Positions 17,629-26,063 of a stretch of 58,370 bases of DNA are shown piece after piece. The translations under genes and the position numbers were made by a program. This stretch comes from Acidobacteriota bacterium (GTDB lineage: Bacteria; Acidobacteriota; Terriglobia; Acidiferrales; UBA7541). The first letter of the stretch is position 1. Each line of letters begins with the position of its first letter. The notes beneath the pieces are model-generated. The model ran no database searches. It was given only the letters and a program-made list of their open reading frames with translations, and had not been told where the DNA came from. The stretch covers positions 1 to 58,370 of the forward strand of contig JACQDE010000083.1 in NCBI GenBank assembly GCA_016201285.1, given 5' to 3'.

Positions 17629-20600
17629 TTAGAAGAGGACCTTCACCGCGAACTGGATGCTCCGCGGCCCACCCCCGCCGAGAATCGGGTTGCCGAGGCC
17701 GACGTCCGAGGTAGCCGTGATCGGGAGGGAGCCCAGACCCCGACCGCGTGCGGGGTTGGGCGCGACTCCGTCGCTGACGCCATTAAACGTCGAGTCCGCG
17801 ATGAACGACGGCAGCAGCGGGCTGGCGAAGTTCGGGTGGTTGAGGAGGTTGTAAAAGTCGGCGCGGAAGTGCAGCTTGATGCGCTCCGAAATCTTTGTGA
17901 CCTTGATGATCGCGAAGTCCCAGTTGCGGTAGTCCGGGCCGAGCAGAGAATTGCGACCCAGGTTGCCGAAGTGACGCGTGCCGGCCACGCAATCAGCGGC
18001 GAAGGGAAAATCCGGGCCGCCGCTCAGCGTGCACGGAACCGCGAAGGAGGTGAGGTCGAGGAAATTGGTAGGATCCGAGCGGTTGTACTTTACGGGCGCC
18101 ACCACGTCGGGCCGCCCGAAGAATTCTCCGCTTCCGTCGTAGTCGTCGAAGAAGTTGGTGTTCAGGTGGAACGGGTGGCCACTGGCGAGCGTCATCACGC
18201 TGGAGATTTGCCATCCTTCACCGAACCACCTGGCGGTCTCCCACTTGGGGAGCTCGTAGGTCAGCGACCAGACCACGCGGTGGCGCAGGTCGAAGTTCGA
18301 GTTACCTTTCTCCGCGCGGGCGTTGTTGCTATCGTTGGGCTGGGCGGCGTTGGGCACGTAGTCCTGGCCGTCGCTCGCGGTGTCGATGGCGTGCGACCAG
18401 GTCCAAGAGAGTTGCTGCGTGAGGCCACGCCAGTTCCGCTGGCTGAAGGAAGTTTGCAGCCCGTGATAATGGGAGGTGGCCGACGTCTCGAGCTGGTTGA
18501 CATAGAGTGGTGAGTTGGGCGCCAGAGTGCTCAGGACGGTGGTGAAGTTCAGCGGGGCAAAGGTGCAGGCCGCACCCAGCGGGTTGCCGGCTCCGGCGCA
18601 GGCGATGTCCGCGGCGTTGATGGCCGCCTGCGTGGGCTGGTTGATGTCGCGGAAGCGGAAGAGTTTGATTCCCACCGAGCCCACGTAACCGACTTGAAGC
18701 ACGGCGTAGTGGCCCACTTCCTGCTGGAGGTTGAGATTGAAATTGTGGATGTACGGGGTGCGGATCTTGCCCACCGTCGCCGCGTCGGTCGTACCCGTAG
18801 GGCTGCCGGTCGGCGCTGCAATCCGCGTGGCCGGATCAAAAACCGGCACGCCAGCCTGAAGGCGGCGGCCGAATGCGGACCCGTTGGGCACTGCGGGCAG
18901 CGCCGGGTTCAGCGAAAAGGAGAAGAATACGGGGTCCGGGCCGATGGCGTTGTAGGCGATGCCCGGCATGAAGGAGTTAAAGAAGATCTGACCAGTGAAG
19001 AAGTCCTGCGAAAAGGCGTCATAGAAAAGCCCGTACCCGGCCCGGATCACCGTCTTCCCCTTGCCGAAGAGGTCCCACGCCACGCTCATGCGCGGACTGA
19101 AATTGTTGAAGTCCTTGTCGTAGAGCTTCTCCTTCAGCACCAGACCCACGGCCGGGTCATAGGTGCTGAAGCGGCCCTTCTCTTCGCCGATCACGCCGAA
19201 GTAGTCCCAGCGCAGGCCCAGGTTGAGCGTAAAGTTGTGGCTCCAGCGCCAGCTATCCTGGATGTACAACGCGTGGGAATTCTGCGTGGCCAAGCGGTTT
19301 GTGTTTCCGCTGGCGATACGCTTGCCCGAGGACGCGACGTAGCCCGCCAGGAAATCGGCCAGCGGGCTAGTGTCCGCGGTGTCCGGGCCATCGAGGTCAC
19401 CGCCGCCTTTGAAGCTCAGCCGGCCGCGGAACTGGGCGTCGTAAAAGGAATCCACCGTGGTGCGGCGGAACTCATAGCCGAATTTCCAGTCGTGGCTGCC
19501 GGCCTTCCAGGAAAAGCCGTCAATCACGTGGATGTTGTTGGCCACGCGGCCGCGCGGGTTGGAAAAGCCAGAAGAGCCAAGCTGCGAATAGCCACTGACA
19601 CGCAACTCGGGCAGGCCGAAATCGCGCGTGGCGGAGATGCCGGTGTTGAGGCCGAAGGTGGAATTGGGGTTGCCGAAGACGCCGCGGTCTTCCGCGAGGA
19701 AGTCCTGATGGTAGCGGTTCCAGCCGAAGCGGAGCTCGTTCACCTTATTGGCGGAGATCACGCGCACGTAGCTGATGGCCACCATCTGCACGTTAATCGG
19801 TGAGAAGGTGTTTGTGGCGGGAAGGTTGTTGCCGCCGGCGAGGCCCAGCGGGAAGCTCTGGTGACTGCGACCGAAAAAGTACCGGCCGGTAAGCTGGCTC
19901 TTGTCGTCGAAGCTGTGATCCAGCTTAAAGATGAAGCTATCTGCGTTATTAAAGGCGGGCGCGCTCGAAACGGTTGACGTGGGCCACAAGTTCTTGCCGC
20001 CGGAGCAGTGTCCGTTGGTGTCGCAGAGGTTGAACAAGTTCTTGATTACCGGGTTGATGACGCCCGGTGCCTGACCGTTGATGCAGGCGATGATCGTTGT
20101 GTTGCAGACAGCCGGGTTGCCGCCGGGCAAACTGCCCGCCAGGGTTTGATTGAGCGCGTTGCGGAAGTCTGCGAGCACGGGGACGGCATTGATGCTCGTC
20201 ACGCCTACGTCCTCGCGCTGCCCTTCGTAGGCGACATACCAGAAGGTCTTGTCCTTCTCGAGCGGTCCGCCGGCGGAGATGCCGTACTGGTGGTTGCGGA
20301 ATGCGTCCTTGGGATTGCCCTTGGTGTTGAAGAAGTTCCGCGCGTTCAGGGTGTCATCGCGGAAGAACCAGAGCGCGGTGCCGTGGATGGTGTTCGTGCC
20401 GGTCTTGGTGACGATGTTCACCACCGAGCCGGAGTTGCGGCCGTATTCGGGCTCGAAGTTGGAGAGCACCTTCAGCTCGGCGACGGCCTCCATGGGCAGC
20501 ACCGTGCCCGGCGTGCCGAACACGCCGCCCTGGTTGATGGCCGGCAGGTTGCGGAAGCCGTCGTTCATGTCCGTGCCGTCGAGGAGGAAATTGTTGGAGC

Positions 20601-21189
20601 GGCCGCGGTTGCCGTTGACGCTGAACAGGCCGAAGGAGCCGGGCGAATCGCCGCCGCCGTTGGGCTCGCCGGCCGCGCCGGGCACCATGATGAGCAGCTT
20701 GGTGTAGTCGCGGCCGTTGACCGGCAGGTCGAGCATCATCTTGGATTCGAACGAGCCGCCGAGCACGTTGGAAGTCGTCTCCACCTGGGCCAGGGTCTCG
20801 GCGGACACCTCGACCTGTACTTTGACGTCGCCCGCCTTGAGGGTGGCGTCCACGCGTTTATCCGCGGCGACTTCCACGCGCACGCCGCTGGTCACCGTGG
20901 TCTGGAAGCCGGCCTTCTCCACCGTGACCGAGTAGTTGCCGATGGGCAGTTCCGGCACGGAATAGCTGCCGTCGCCGGCGGTCTGTGTCTCGCGGACCAG
21001 GCCGGTGTCCACATTGCGCACTTTCACCTTCGCTCCCGGCACGACGGCGCCCGATTGGTCGGACACCGTGCCGAGGATCGTCCCGCGGAACGTCTGCGCC
21101 GTCACCGCAGGCGTCAACAGCAGGGCCAGCAGCGCCGCGTACGCCAGCGCTGCGCGCACAAACACACCCCAAGCTTCTCTACGCATCAT
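17629..21189 (-). CDS. TonB-dependent receptor, Oar/CarbopepD_reg type
   Basis: A 1186-residue outer-membrane protein. Signal peptide to about residue 31 (ending VTAQ), a carboxypeptidase-regulatory-like beta domain at 35-110 (GTVSDQSGAVVPGAKVKVRN), a plug domain at about 125-260 (DLPVNGRDYTKLLIMVPG, GRSNNFLLDGTDMND), then a long beta-barrel ending in the aromatic C-terminus FAVKVLF. This is the Oar-like family, often expanded in Acidobacteriota, thought to import large substrates with TonB/ExbBD energy. GAGGAGAG before the tandem ATGATG fixes the start. Long open frames on the opposite strand are shadows. The substrate is unknown. Confidence 0.92.
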   Translation of the reverse strand: MMRREAWGVFVRAALAYAALLALLLTPAVTAQTFRGTILGTVSDQSGAVVPGAKVKVRNVDTGLVRETQTAGDGSYSVPELPIGNYSVTVEKAGFQTTVTSGVRVEVAADKRVDATLKAGDVKVQVEVSAETLAQVETTSNVLGGSFESKMMLDLPVNGRDYTKLLIMVPGAAGEPNGGGDSPGSFGLFSVNGNRGRSNNFLLDGTDMNDGFRNLPAINQGGVFGTPGTVLPMEAVAELKVLSNFEPEYGRNSGSVVNIVTKTGTNTIHGTALWFFRDDTLNARNFFNTKGNPKDAFRNHQYGISAGGPLEKDKTFWYVAYEGQREDVGVTSINAVPVLADFRNALNQTLAGSLPGGNPAVCNTTIIACINGQAPGVINPVIKNLFNLCDTNGHCSGGKNLWPTSTVSSAPAFNNADSFIFKLDHSFDDKSQLTGRYFFGRSHQSFPLGLAGGNNLPATNTFSPINVQMVAISYVRVISANKVNELRFGWNRYHQDFLAEDRGVFGNPNSTFGLNTGISATRDFGLPELRVSGYSQLGSSGFSNPRGRVANNIHVIDGFSWKAGSHDWKFGYEFRRTTVDSFYDAQFRGRLSFKGGGDLDGPDTADTSPLADFLAGYVASSGKRIASGNTNRLATQNSHALYIQDSWRWSHNFTLNLGLRWDYFGVIGEEKGRFSTYDPAVGLVLKEKLYDKDFNNFSPRMSVAWDLFGKGKTVIRAGYGLFYDAFSQDFFTGQIFFNSFMPGIAYNAIGPDPVFFSFSLNPALPAVPNGSAFGRRLQAGVPVFDPATRIAAPTGSPTGTTDAATVGKIRTPYIHNFNLNLQQEVGHYAVLQVGYVGSVGIKLFRFRDINQPTQAAINAADIACAGAGNPLGAACTFAPLNFTTVLSTLAPNSPLYVNQLETSATSHYHGLQTSFSQRNWRGLTQQLSWTWSHAIDTASDGQDYVPNAAQPNDSNNARAEKGNSNFDLRHRVVWSLTYELPKWETARWFGEGWQISSVMTLASGHPFHLNTNFFDDYDGSGEFFGRPDVVAPVKYNRSDPTNFLDLTSFAVPCTLSGGPDFPFAADCVAGTRHFGNLGRNSLLGPDYRNWDFAIIKVTKISERIKLHFRADFYNLLNHPNFASPLLPSFIADSTFNGVSDGVAPNPARGRGLGSLPITATSDVGLGNPILGGGGPRSIQFAVKVLF

Positions 21190-21464
21190 TAACTCTCCTC
21201 ATGAAGAATCTGAACGAATGATAATGATAAGGGAGGCGCCGCGGCGTCAGGACTCACCCACGCGTCTTCCCCCAAAACGCAAAACCCCATCCTGCACCCC
21301 TGAACGATGAAATATCTATATGCCAGTCTGCTAACCCCGTCAAGGGAGAGCCGCGGAAATATTGTCTGGCAGAATGCGGGGGCGGACGCCCACGCCGCGC
21401 TGCTCACGCGGGCGGAGGTTTCTGCGCTACACTGGTTTGTTTGTATTCACCGGAAAGACGCCAC

Positions 21465-22964
21465 ATGGAAGAGAATCCGAAAACCGGACTGCCGTCTGTG
21501 GTCATCGTGGGGCGCCCCAACGTGGGCAAGTCCACGCTGTTCAACCGGCTGACGGCGAGCCGCCGCTCGATCGTCACGGACGAACCGGGCATCACGCGCG
21601 ACCGCATCTACGGCACGGCCACGTGGCAGGGCCGCCCCTTTGAGGTTGTGGATACCGGGGGCATCGTCCCCGACGACAAGGCCACCATCCCCAGGGAAAT
21701 TCTGCGCCAAGCGCGCCTGGCCATCGAGACAGCCGCCGTGCTCGTGCTCGTTGTGGACTCGCGCGCGGGCGTCACGCCGCTCGATCAGGAGCTTGCCCAA
21801 CTGCTTCGCCGCACCGGCAAACGGCTGCTCATCGCCGTCAACAAAGTGGATTCTCAAGCGCAGACCTCCGCCTGCGCCGTGTTCTACGAGCTGGCCCAGG
21901 ACGTTTTTCCGATTGCCGCCGAGCACGGCACCGGCGTGGACGACCTGCTCGACGCCATCACGCGCGATTTTCCGGAGGCGCCGGAAGAGGAGGAAGTCGC
22001 GGCGCTGAACATCGCCATCATCGGGCGGCCCAACGTGGGGAAATCCACGCTGCTGAACCGCATGGTCGGCGAGGAGCGCGCCATCGTCTCCGCCGAGCCG
22101 GGCACCACACGCGACGCCGTGGATACTCTGGTCCGCTACAACGACAAAGCCTATCGCTTCGTGGACACCGCCGGCATCCGCCGCAAGGGCAAGACCAAGC
22201 TCGTCGCCGAAAAGCTCAGCGTGGTGATGGCCCGAAAAAACCTGGAGCGCGCAGACATCGCGCTGATGGTCGTGGACGCGGCGCAGGGCGTCACTTCCAA
22301 TGACGCCACCATCGCCAGCTACGCCGAGCAGTCCGGCCGCTCTGTGATCGTGGTGATGAACAAGTGGGACCTCGCGCAGAAAGCGATGGCAGATTCGGAA
22401 GCGCGATCTGATAAAGGCGCGTCTTCAGACCGCCCCGCTCGCGGGGCTTTCGCCGCGACGGTGCGTTCCGCCGGGAAAGGAATAGCACCAGCGGCGCCGA
22501 AGTCCAGCAGCATGACGCGCTCCGCCGGCACGGTTGACAGAAGAATAAGAACCGGCTCCCAGAGGTTGCTCGAGGATTACGAAAAAATGGTCCGCTACAA
22601 ACTGAAATTCCTCGAATACGCGCCGGTGATTTTTCTCTCCGCGCTCAGTGGCGAGCGCACCGGAAAGCTTTTCTCGCTGATTGACCAGGTGGCCGCCGCC
22701 CGTGTGCGCCGCGTCACGACCGGCGAAATGAACCGCTGGCTCGAAAAAGTGGATCTTGCCCGCGGCACCTCGCCCGCCGGCCGCGAAATGAAAATTTTCT
22801 ACATCACCCAGGCGGGCACCGCGCCGCCCACGTTTGTGCTGTTCACCAACCAGGCCAAGCCGATGCACTTCAGCTATCAGCGCTTCCTCGAAAACCAGCT
22901 CCGCGCGCAGTTCGACTTCACCGGCACGCCCATCCGCTTCAACATCCGCCTGAAAAAAAGGTAA
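21465..22964 (+). CDS. der: Ribosome-assembly GTPase Der (EngA)
   Basis: A 499-residue double GTPase. G1 motifs GRPNVGKST occur near residues 16 and 188; DTGGI and DTAGI are the G3 motifs; NKVD and NKWD are the G4 motifs; a C-terminal KH-like domain ends FNIRLKKR. Der acts in 50S subunit maturation. About 60 residues (308-367, 22387-22565) separate NKWDLAQK from LEDYEKMVRYKLKFLEYAP, where the family has a short helix. The extra segment is Arg/Ser/Ala-rich and coincides with palindromic DNA, so it looks like an in-frame repeat insertion. The remaining domains are intact. GGAAAG lies upstream of the chosen ATG; a frame from 21441 is less likely. Confidence 0.93.
   Translation: MEENPKTGLPSVVIVGRPNVGKSTLFNRLTASRRSIVTDEPGITRDRIYGTATWQGRPFEVVDTGGIVPDDKATIPREILRQARLAIETAAVLVLVVDSRAGVTPLDQELAQLLRRTGKRLLIAVNKVDSQAQTSACAVFYELAQDVFPIAAEHGTGVDDLLDAITRDFPEAPEEEEVAALNIAIIGRPNVGKSTLLNRMVGEERAIVSAEPGTTRDAVDTLVRYNDKAYRFVDTAGIRRKGKTKLVAEKLSVVMARKNLERADIALMVVDAAQGVTSNDATIASYAEQSGRSVIVVMNKWDLAQKAMADSEARSDKGASSDRPARGAFAATVRSAGKGIAPAAPKSSSMTRSAGTVDRRIRTGSQRLLEDYEKMVRYKLKFLEYAPVIFLSALSGERTGKLFSLIDQVAAARVRRVTTGEMNRWLEKVDLARGTSPAGREMKIFYITQAGTAPPTFVLFTNQAKPMHFSYQRFLENQLRAQFDFTGTPIRFNIRLKKR
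22387..22565. repeat. Repeat-derived insert inside der
   Basis: This in-frame stretch of about 180 bp has no counterpart in ordinary Der proteins. It contains GCGTCTTCAGAC (22419-22430), matching the core seen at 29461 and 44434, and a CCCCGCTCGCGGGG hairpin at 22434-22447. Its ends are approximate. Confidence 0.55.
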
Positions 22965-23031
22965 TGTAGCGCCGGCCTTCAGGCCAGCATTGTAATCCGG
23001 AGCGAAATGCCCGCCTGAAGGCGGGCCTACA
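22965..23031. repeat. Palindromic element with TGTAG / CTACA ends
   Basis: A 67-bp element beginning TGTAGCGCCGGCCTTCAGGCC and ending GCCTGAAGGCGGGCCTACA. It starts directly after the TAA stop of der and ends two bases before the -35 box of the MerR gene. It belongs to the same family as 7907-7967. Confidence 0.78.
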
Positions 23032-23032
23032 G

Positions 23033-23060
23033 TTGACACTCCGCGAAATCGGCATACGAT
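23033..23060 (+). promoter_or_regulatory. Sigma-70 promoter of the MerR-type gene
   Basis: Consensus TTGACA (23033-23038), a 16-base spacer and TACGAT (23055-23060). The ATG is at 23071, so the transcript would have a leader of only a few bases. The spacer is shorter than the 19 bases typical of MerR-activated promoters. Confidence 0.65.
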
Positions 23061-23070
23061 ATTTGCGAGC

Positions 23071-23481
<411 letters not shown>

Positions 23482-23521
23482 TATTCTGTTAATTGTAGTC
23501 GCGACACAGCGCAGTATCGGT

Positions 23522-23598
23522 CGGGACGTAGCGCAGCCTGGTAGCGCGCACGCTTGGGGTGCGTGAGGTCGCTGGTTCAAATCCAGTCGTCCCGACCA
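23522..23598 (+). tRNA. tRNA-Pro (anticodon GGG)
   Basis: Acceptor strands CGGGACG and CGTCCCG pair; the discriminator is A and CCA is encoded (23596-23598). The anticodon stem CACGC/GCGTG encloses loop TTGGGGT, giving anticodon GGG. The T loop is GGTTCAAATCC. The gene lies 40 bases after the MerR gene. Confidence 0.95.
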
Positions 23599-23616
23599 CT
23601 CTCTTTTTTGGGCGGT

Positions 23617-23738
23617 CGTCATTCTGAGGCCGCTGCAGGCGGCCGAAGAATCCCTCTGGACATTTGCACTCCAGAAAAACCGAAGAGAGATCCTTCGCTC
23701 CGCTTCCCTCGGCTTCGCTCGGGACAGGCAGGATGACG
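23617..23738. repeat. MITE-like repeat overlapping the surE start
   Basis: CGTCAT (23617-23622) and ATGACG (23733-23738) form the terminal inverted repeat of an element of the GTCATTCYGAG...CTCGGCTTCGCTCGGGAC family. The right end supplies the most likely surE start codon. Confidence 0.7.
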
Positions 23739-24509
23739 ATCGAAAAACACATGCCACACATTCTGGTTACCAACGACGACGGCATCAACGCTCCCGGCTT
23801 GCGCGCGCTGGTGGCGGCGCTCGAGGGCCTGGGCACGGTCAGCGTGGTCGCGCCGATGGAAGAGCGCAGCGGCAACGCGCAGTCCATCACGCTGAAGCGC
23901 CCGATCGGTGTCCAGCCGGCGGCCGAGCGTGAATGGGCCATTGACGGCACGCCCACCGACGCGATGATCATCGCGCTGAACAAACTTTTTCCCGATCCGC
24001 CCGACCTGGTGCTTTCCGGCATCAACAGCGGCGGCAACATGGGCGAAAACGTTTATTACTCCGGCACCGTCGGCGCCGCGATGGAGGCGGTGATCCACCA
24101 CATCCCCGCCGCGGCCATTTCCGTCGCCCATAAGGGCAAGGACTTCAACTACGCCGATGCGGCGCGGTTCGCGCGGAATCTGGCGGAGCTGATGCTGAAG
24201 GAAGGCATGCCGCGGGGCGTGCTGCTCAACGTGAACGTGCCGAACCAGTGGACCGGCGGCGTGCGCTTCACGCACCAGTCCAGGAAGATTACGCGCAATG
24301 TGCTGAAGGAAGATATCGACCCGCGCGGCCGCGTCCACTACTGGCTGCACGAGCAGATTCAGAAGGACGAAGTCGAGCCGGAAACGGATTACGCCGCCGT
24401 CTTCTCGGGGGCGATTTCCATCACGCCGCTCGAGCTCGACCGCACCCACGAAACCTCGCTCAACCACCTCTCTCACTGGGCCAAATTACTGGAAGGCATC
24501 CGCTCGTAG
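23733..24509 (+). CDS. surE: 5'/3'-nucleotidase SurE
   Basis: A 258-residue phosphatase of the SurE family. The N-terminal metal site ILVTNDDGINAPG, the SGN segment (ERSGNAQSITL), the LVLSGINSGGNMGENVYYSGTVGAAMEA block and a C-terminal TDYAAVFSGAISITPL are all present. It removes phosphate from nucleoside monophosphates in the cytosol. The conserved protein begins at residue 7 (ATG at 23751). The ATG at 23733 lies in a repeat end with AGG close upstream; either start leaves the enzyme complete. The TAG stop overlaps another short palindrome. Confidence 0.9.
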   Translation: MTIEKHMPHILVTNDDGINAPGLRALVAALEGLGTVSVVAPMEERSGNAQSITLKRPIGVQPAAEREWAIDGTPTDAMIIALNKLFPDPPDLVLSGINSGGNMGENVYYSGTVGAAMEAVIHHIPAAAISVAHKGKDFNYADAARFARNLAELMLKEGMPRGVLLNVNVPNQWTGGVRFTHQSRKITRNVLKEDIDPRGRVHYWLHEQIQKDEVEPETDYAAVFSGAISITPLELDRTHETSLNHLSHWAKLLEGIRS

Positions 24510-24529
24510 GACAGGTTTTCAGCCTGTCC
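24509..24529. repeat. Short palindrome after surE
   Basis: GGACAGG (24509-24515) and CCTGTCC (24523-24529) form a 7-bp stem beginning at the last base of the surE stop codon. It has no T run. It belongs to the dispersed GTAGGACAGG-type hairpins also seen near 6230 and 6290. Confidence 0.6.
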
Positions 24530-24572
24530 GGCACGGTTGCATGGTTGGTTGCTGACAGATTAAGAGCCTTTC

Positions 24573-25898
24573 CTACTTCTCGTTCTTGAACACCTTTCCG
24601 TCTTTCATTACGAACACCACTTGCTCGAGCGTGCGAATGTTTTCGAGCGGGTTCTCACGCACGGCAATGATGTCCGCGAGCTTGCCCGGCTCGATCGAAC
24701 CGGTGCGGTCGCTCCAGCCGAGCAGTTCGGCGGCCTCGGTGGTGGCGGTGCGGATGGCCTGGAGCGGCGTCATGCCCAGTTCGACGTAGGTGGCGAACTG
24801 CCTGCCGTTGTCGCCGTGGGGGATCACCGCGGCATCGGTGCCGTAGGCGATGCGCACGCCGAGCTCGAGCGCGCGCCTGAACGCGCGGATCTGCGCCTCG
24901 GTGGTCTGCCGGTTCTTTTCCATGAACTCGTCGAGGTAGCTCTTGTTCTGGTAGATGGCCACCGAGTTGTACGGGTCGGCGACGAAGAACACGCCGCGCT
25001 CCTTCATCATCTGCAGCGCTTCTTCGTCGAGGTAGCTACCGTGCTCGATCGAAGCAACGCCCGCGCGAATCGCCGCCTTTGCTCCTGCCGCGCCGTGTGC
25101 GTGGCACGCTACTTTGAGCCCGGCCTTCTTTGCTTCCTCCACTGCCGCGCGCAATTCTTCTTCGGTGAACTCCTGCGCGCCGGGCGTGCTCCCCGGCGTG
25201 AGCACCGCGCCGGTGGCCAGCACTTTGATCATGCCGGCGCCGTTGCGGATGATGTCGCGCACGCGCTGGCGCACCTGGTCCGTGCCGTCGGCGACGCCAA
25301 AGCGCAGCTCGCGCGGCAGTTCGACGTCGGGCGCAAGGCCGGTGAGCGCGCCCGCGCCGCCCGTGATCGTGACGTACGCGCCGGCGGGCTGGATGCGCGG
25401 GCCGGGGACGATTCCGCGGTTGATGGCGTCGCGCAGGGCCACGTCCACGAACGCGCGATAGGTGCCGACGTCGCGCACGCTGGTGAAGCCGGCGTCGAGC
25501 GTCGCTTGCGCGTGCGGGATGCTGCTGAAGGCGAGTTGCGCGCCGGAGCGCGTGAGCGGCCCGGCCACAGCATAGCCTTCGGCGTCGTCAATCAGGTGCG
25601 TGTGCATGTCCGCAAGGCCGGGCAGGCACGTTGCGCGGCTCAGGTCCATCGTCTCCGCGCTCTCCGGAATGCGCACCGTTGCCGCAGGGCCGACGGCGGT
25701 GATCGTGTTGCCGGTGACGACGATCACCTGGTTGCGCTCGAGCGTGCCGCGCTTCACGTCGAGCAGGCGCCCGCAGCGCAGCACAACAATGCGCGGCAGT
25801 TCCTTTTGCGGCGCCGCGCCGGCGGACGCGCCCGCCAGCAGGATTGCCGCGAGCACCCCGGTGAAACACACGAGCAACCGCGTCGTATTTCCTTTCAT
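24573..25898 (-). CDS. Exported amidohydrolase (imidazolonepropionase-like)
   Basis: A 441-residue metal-dependent hydrolase with a signal peptide (LLVCFTGVLAAILLAGASAGA). Amidohydrolase ligands are visible: DMHTH (first His pair), GMIKVLATG (carbamylated Lys), CHAHG, IEHGSYL and YGTDA. It ends with the usual beta-sandwich segment EPGKLADIIAVRENPLENI. Related exported enzymes in Acidobacteriota and Xanthomonads cleave dipeptides with C-terminal proline or hydrophobic residues, but the substrate cannot be read here. The start at 25898 is set by GAGGGA before the ATG. A MITE-like repeat and the BNR protein gene lie upstream on the same strand. Confidence 0.86.
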   Translation of the reverse strand: MKGNTTRLLVCFTGVLAAILLAGASAGAAPQKELPRIVVLRCGRLLDVKRGTLERNQVIVVTGNTITAVGPAATVRIPESAETMDLSRATCLPGLADMHTHLIDDAEGYAVAGPLTRSGAQLAFSSIPHAQATLDAGFTSVRDVGTYRAFVDVALRDAINRGIVPGPRIQPAGAYVTITGGAGALTGLAPDVELPRELRFGVADGTDQVRQRVRDIIRNGAGMIKVLATGAVLTPGSTPGAQEFTEEELRAAVEEAKKAGLKVACHAHGAAGAKAAIRAGVASIEHGSYLDEEALQMMKERGVFFVADPYNSVAIYQNKSYLDEFMEKNRQTTEAQIRAFRRALELGVRIAYGTDAAVIPHGDNGRQFATYVELGMTPLQAIRTATTEAAELLGWSDRTGSIEPGKLADIIAVRENPLENIRTLEQVVFVMKDGKVFKNEK

Positions 25899-25940
25899 GT
25901 TCCCTCGGTTCTGGAAATGCAAAAAGAGGCTGTCCGCTCC

Positions 25941-26036
25941 GTCATTCCGAGAGCCGACGATTTTGGCCGGCCCGAGGAATCCCTCTTTTCTCCCTCACCC
26001 GCTGGACGGAGGGATTCTTCGCTTCGCTAGAATGAC
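25941..26036. repeat. MITE-like repeat
   Basis: GTCATTC (25941-25947) and GAATGAC (26030-26036) bound a palindromic element of the same family as 16633-16774. It lies between the BNR protein and amidohydrolase genes. Confidence 0.7.
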
Positions 26037-26063
26037 ACCCGCCGGGATTCCTCCAGCTTTCTG

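Noticed and set aside
20008..21192. Long open frame on the plus strand opposite the TonB-dependent receptor
   Set aside because: It is antisense to a clear receptor gene, is rich in Val/Gly/Ala/His/Arg as expected for GC-rich shadow frames, and has no family motif.
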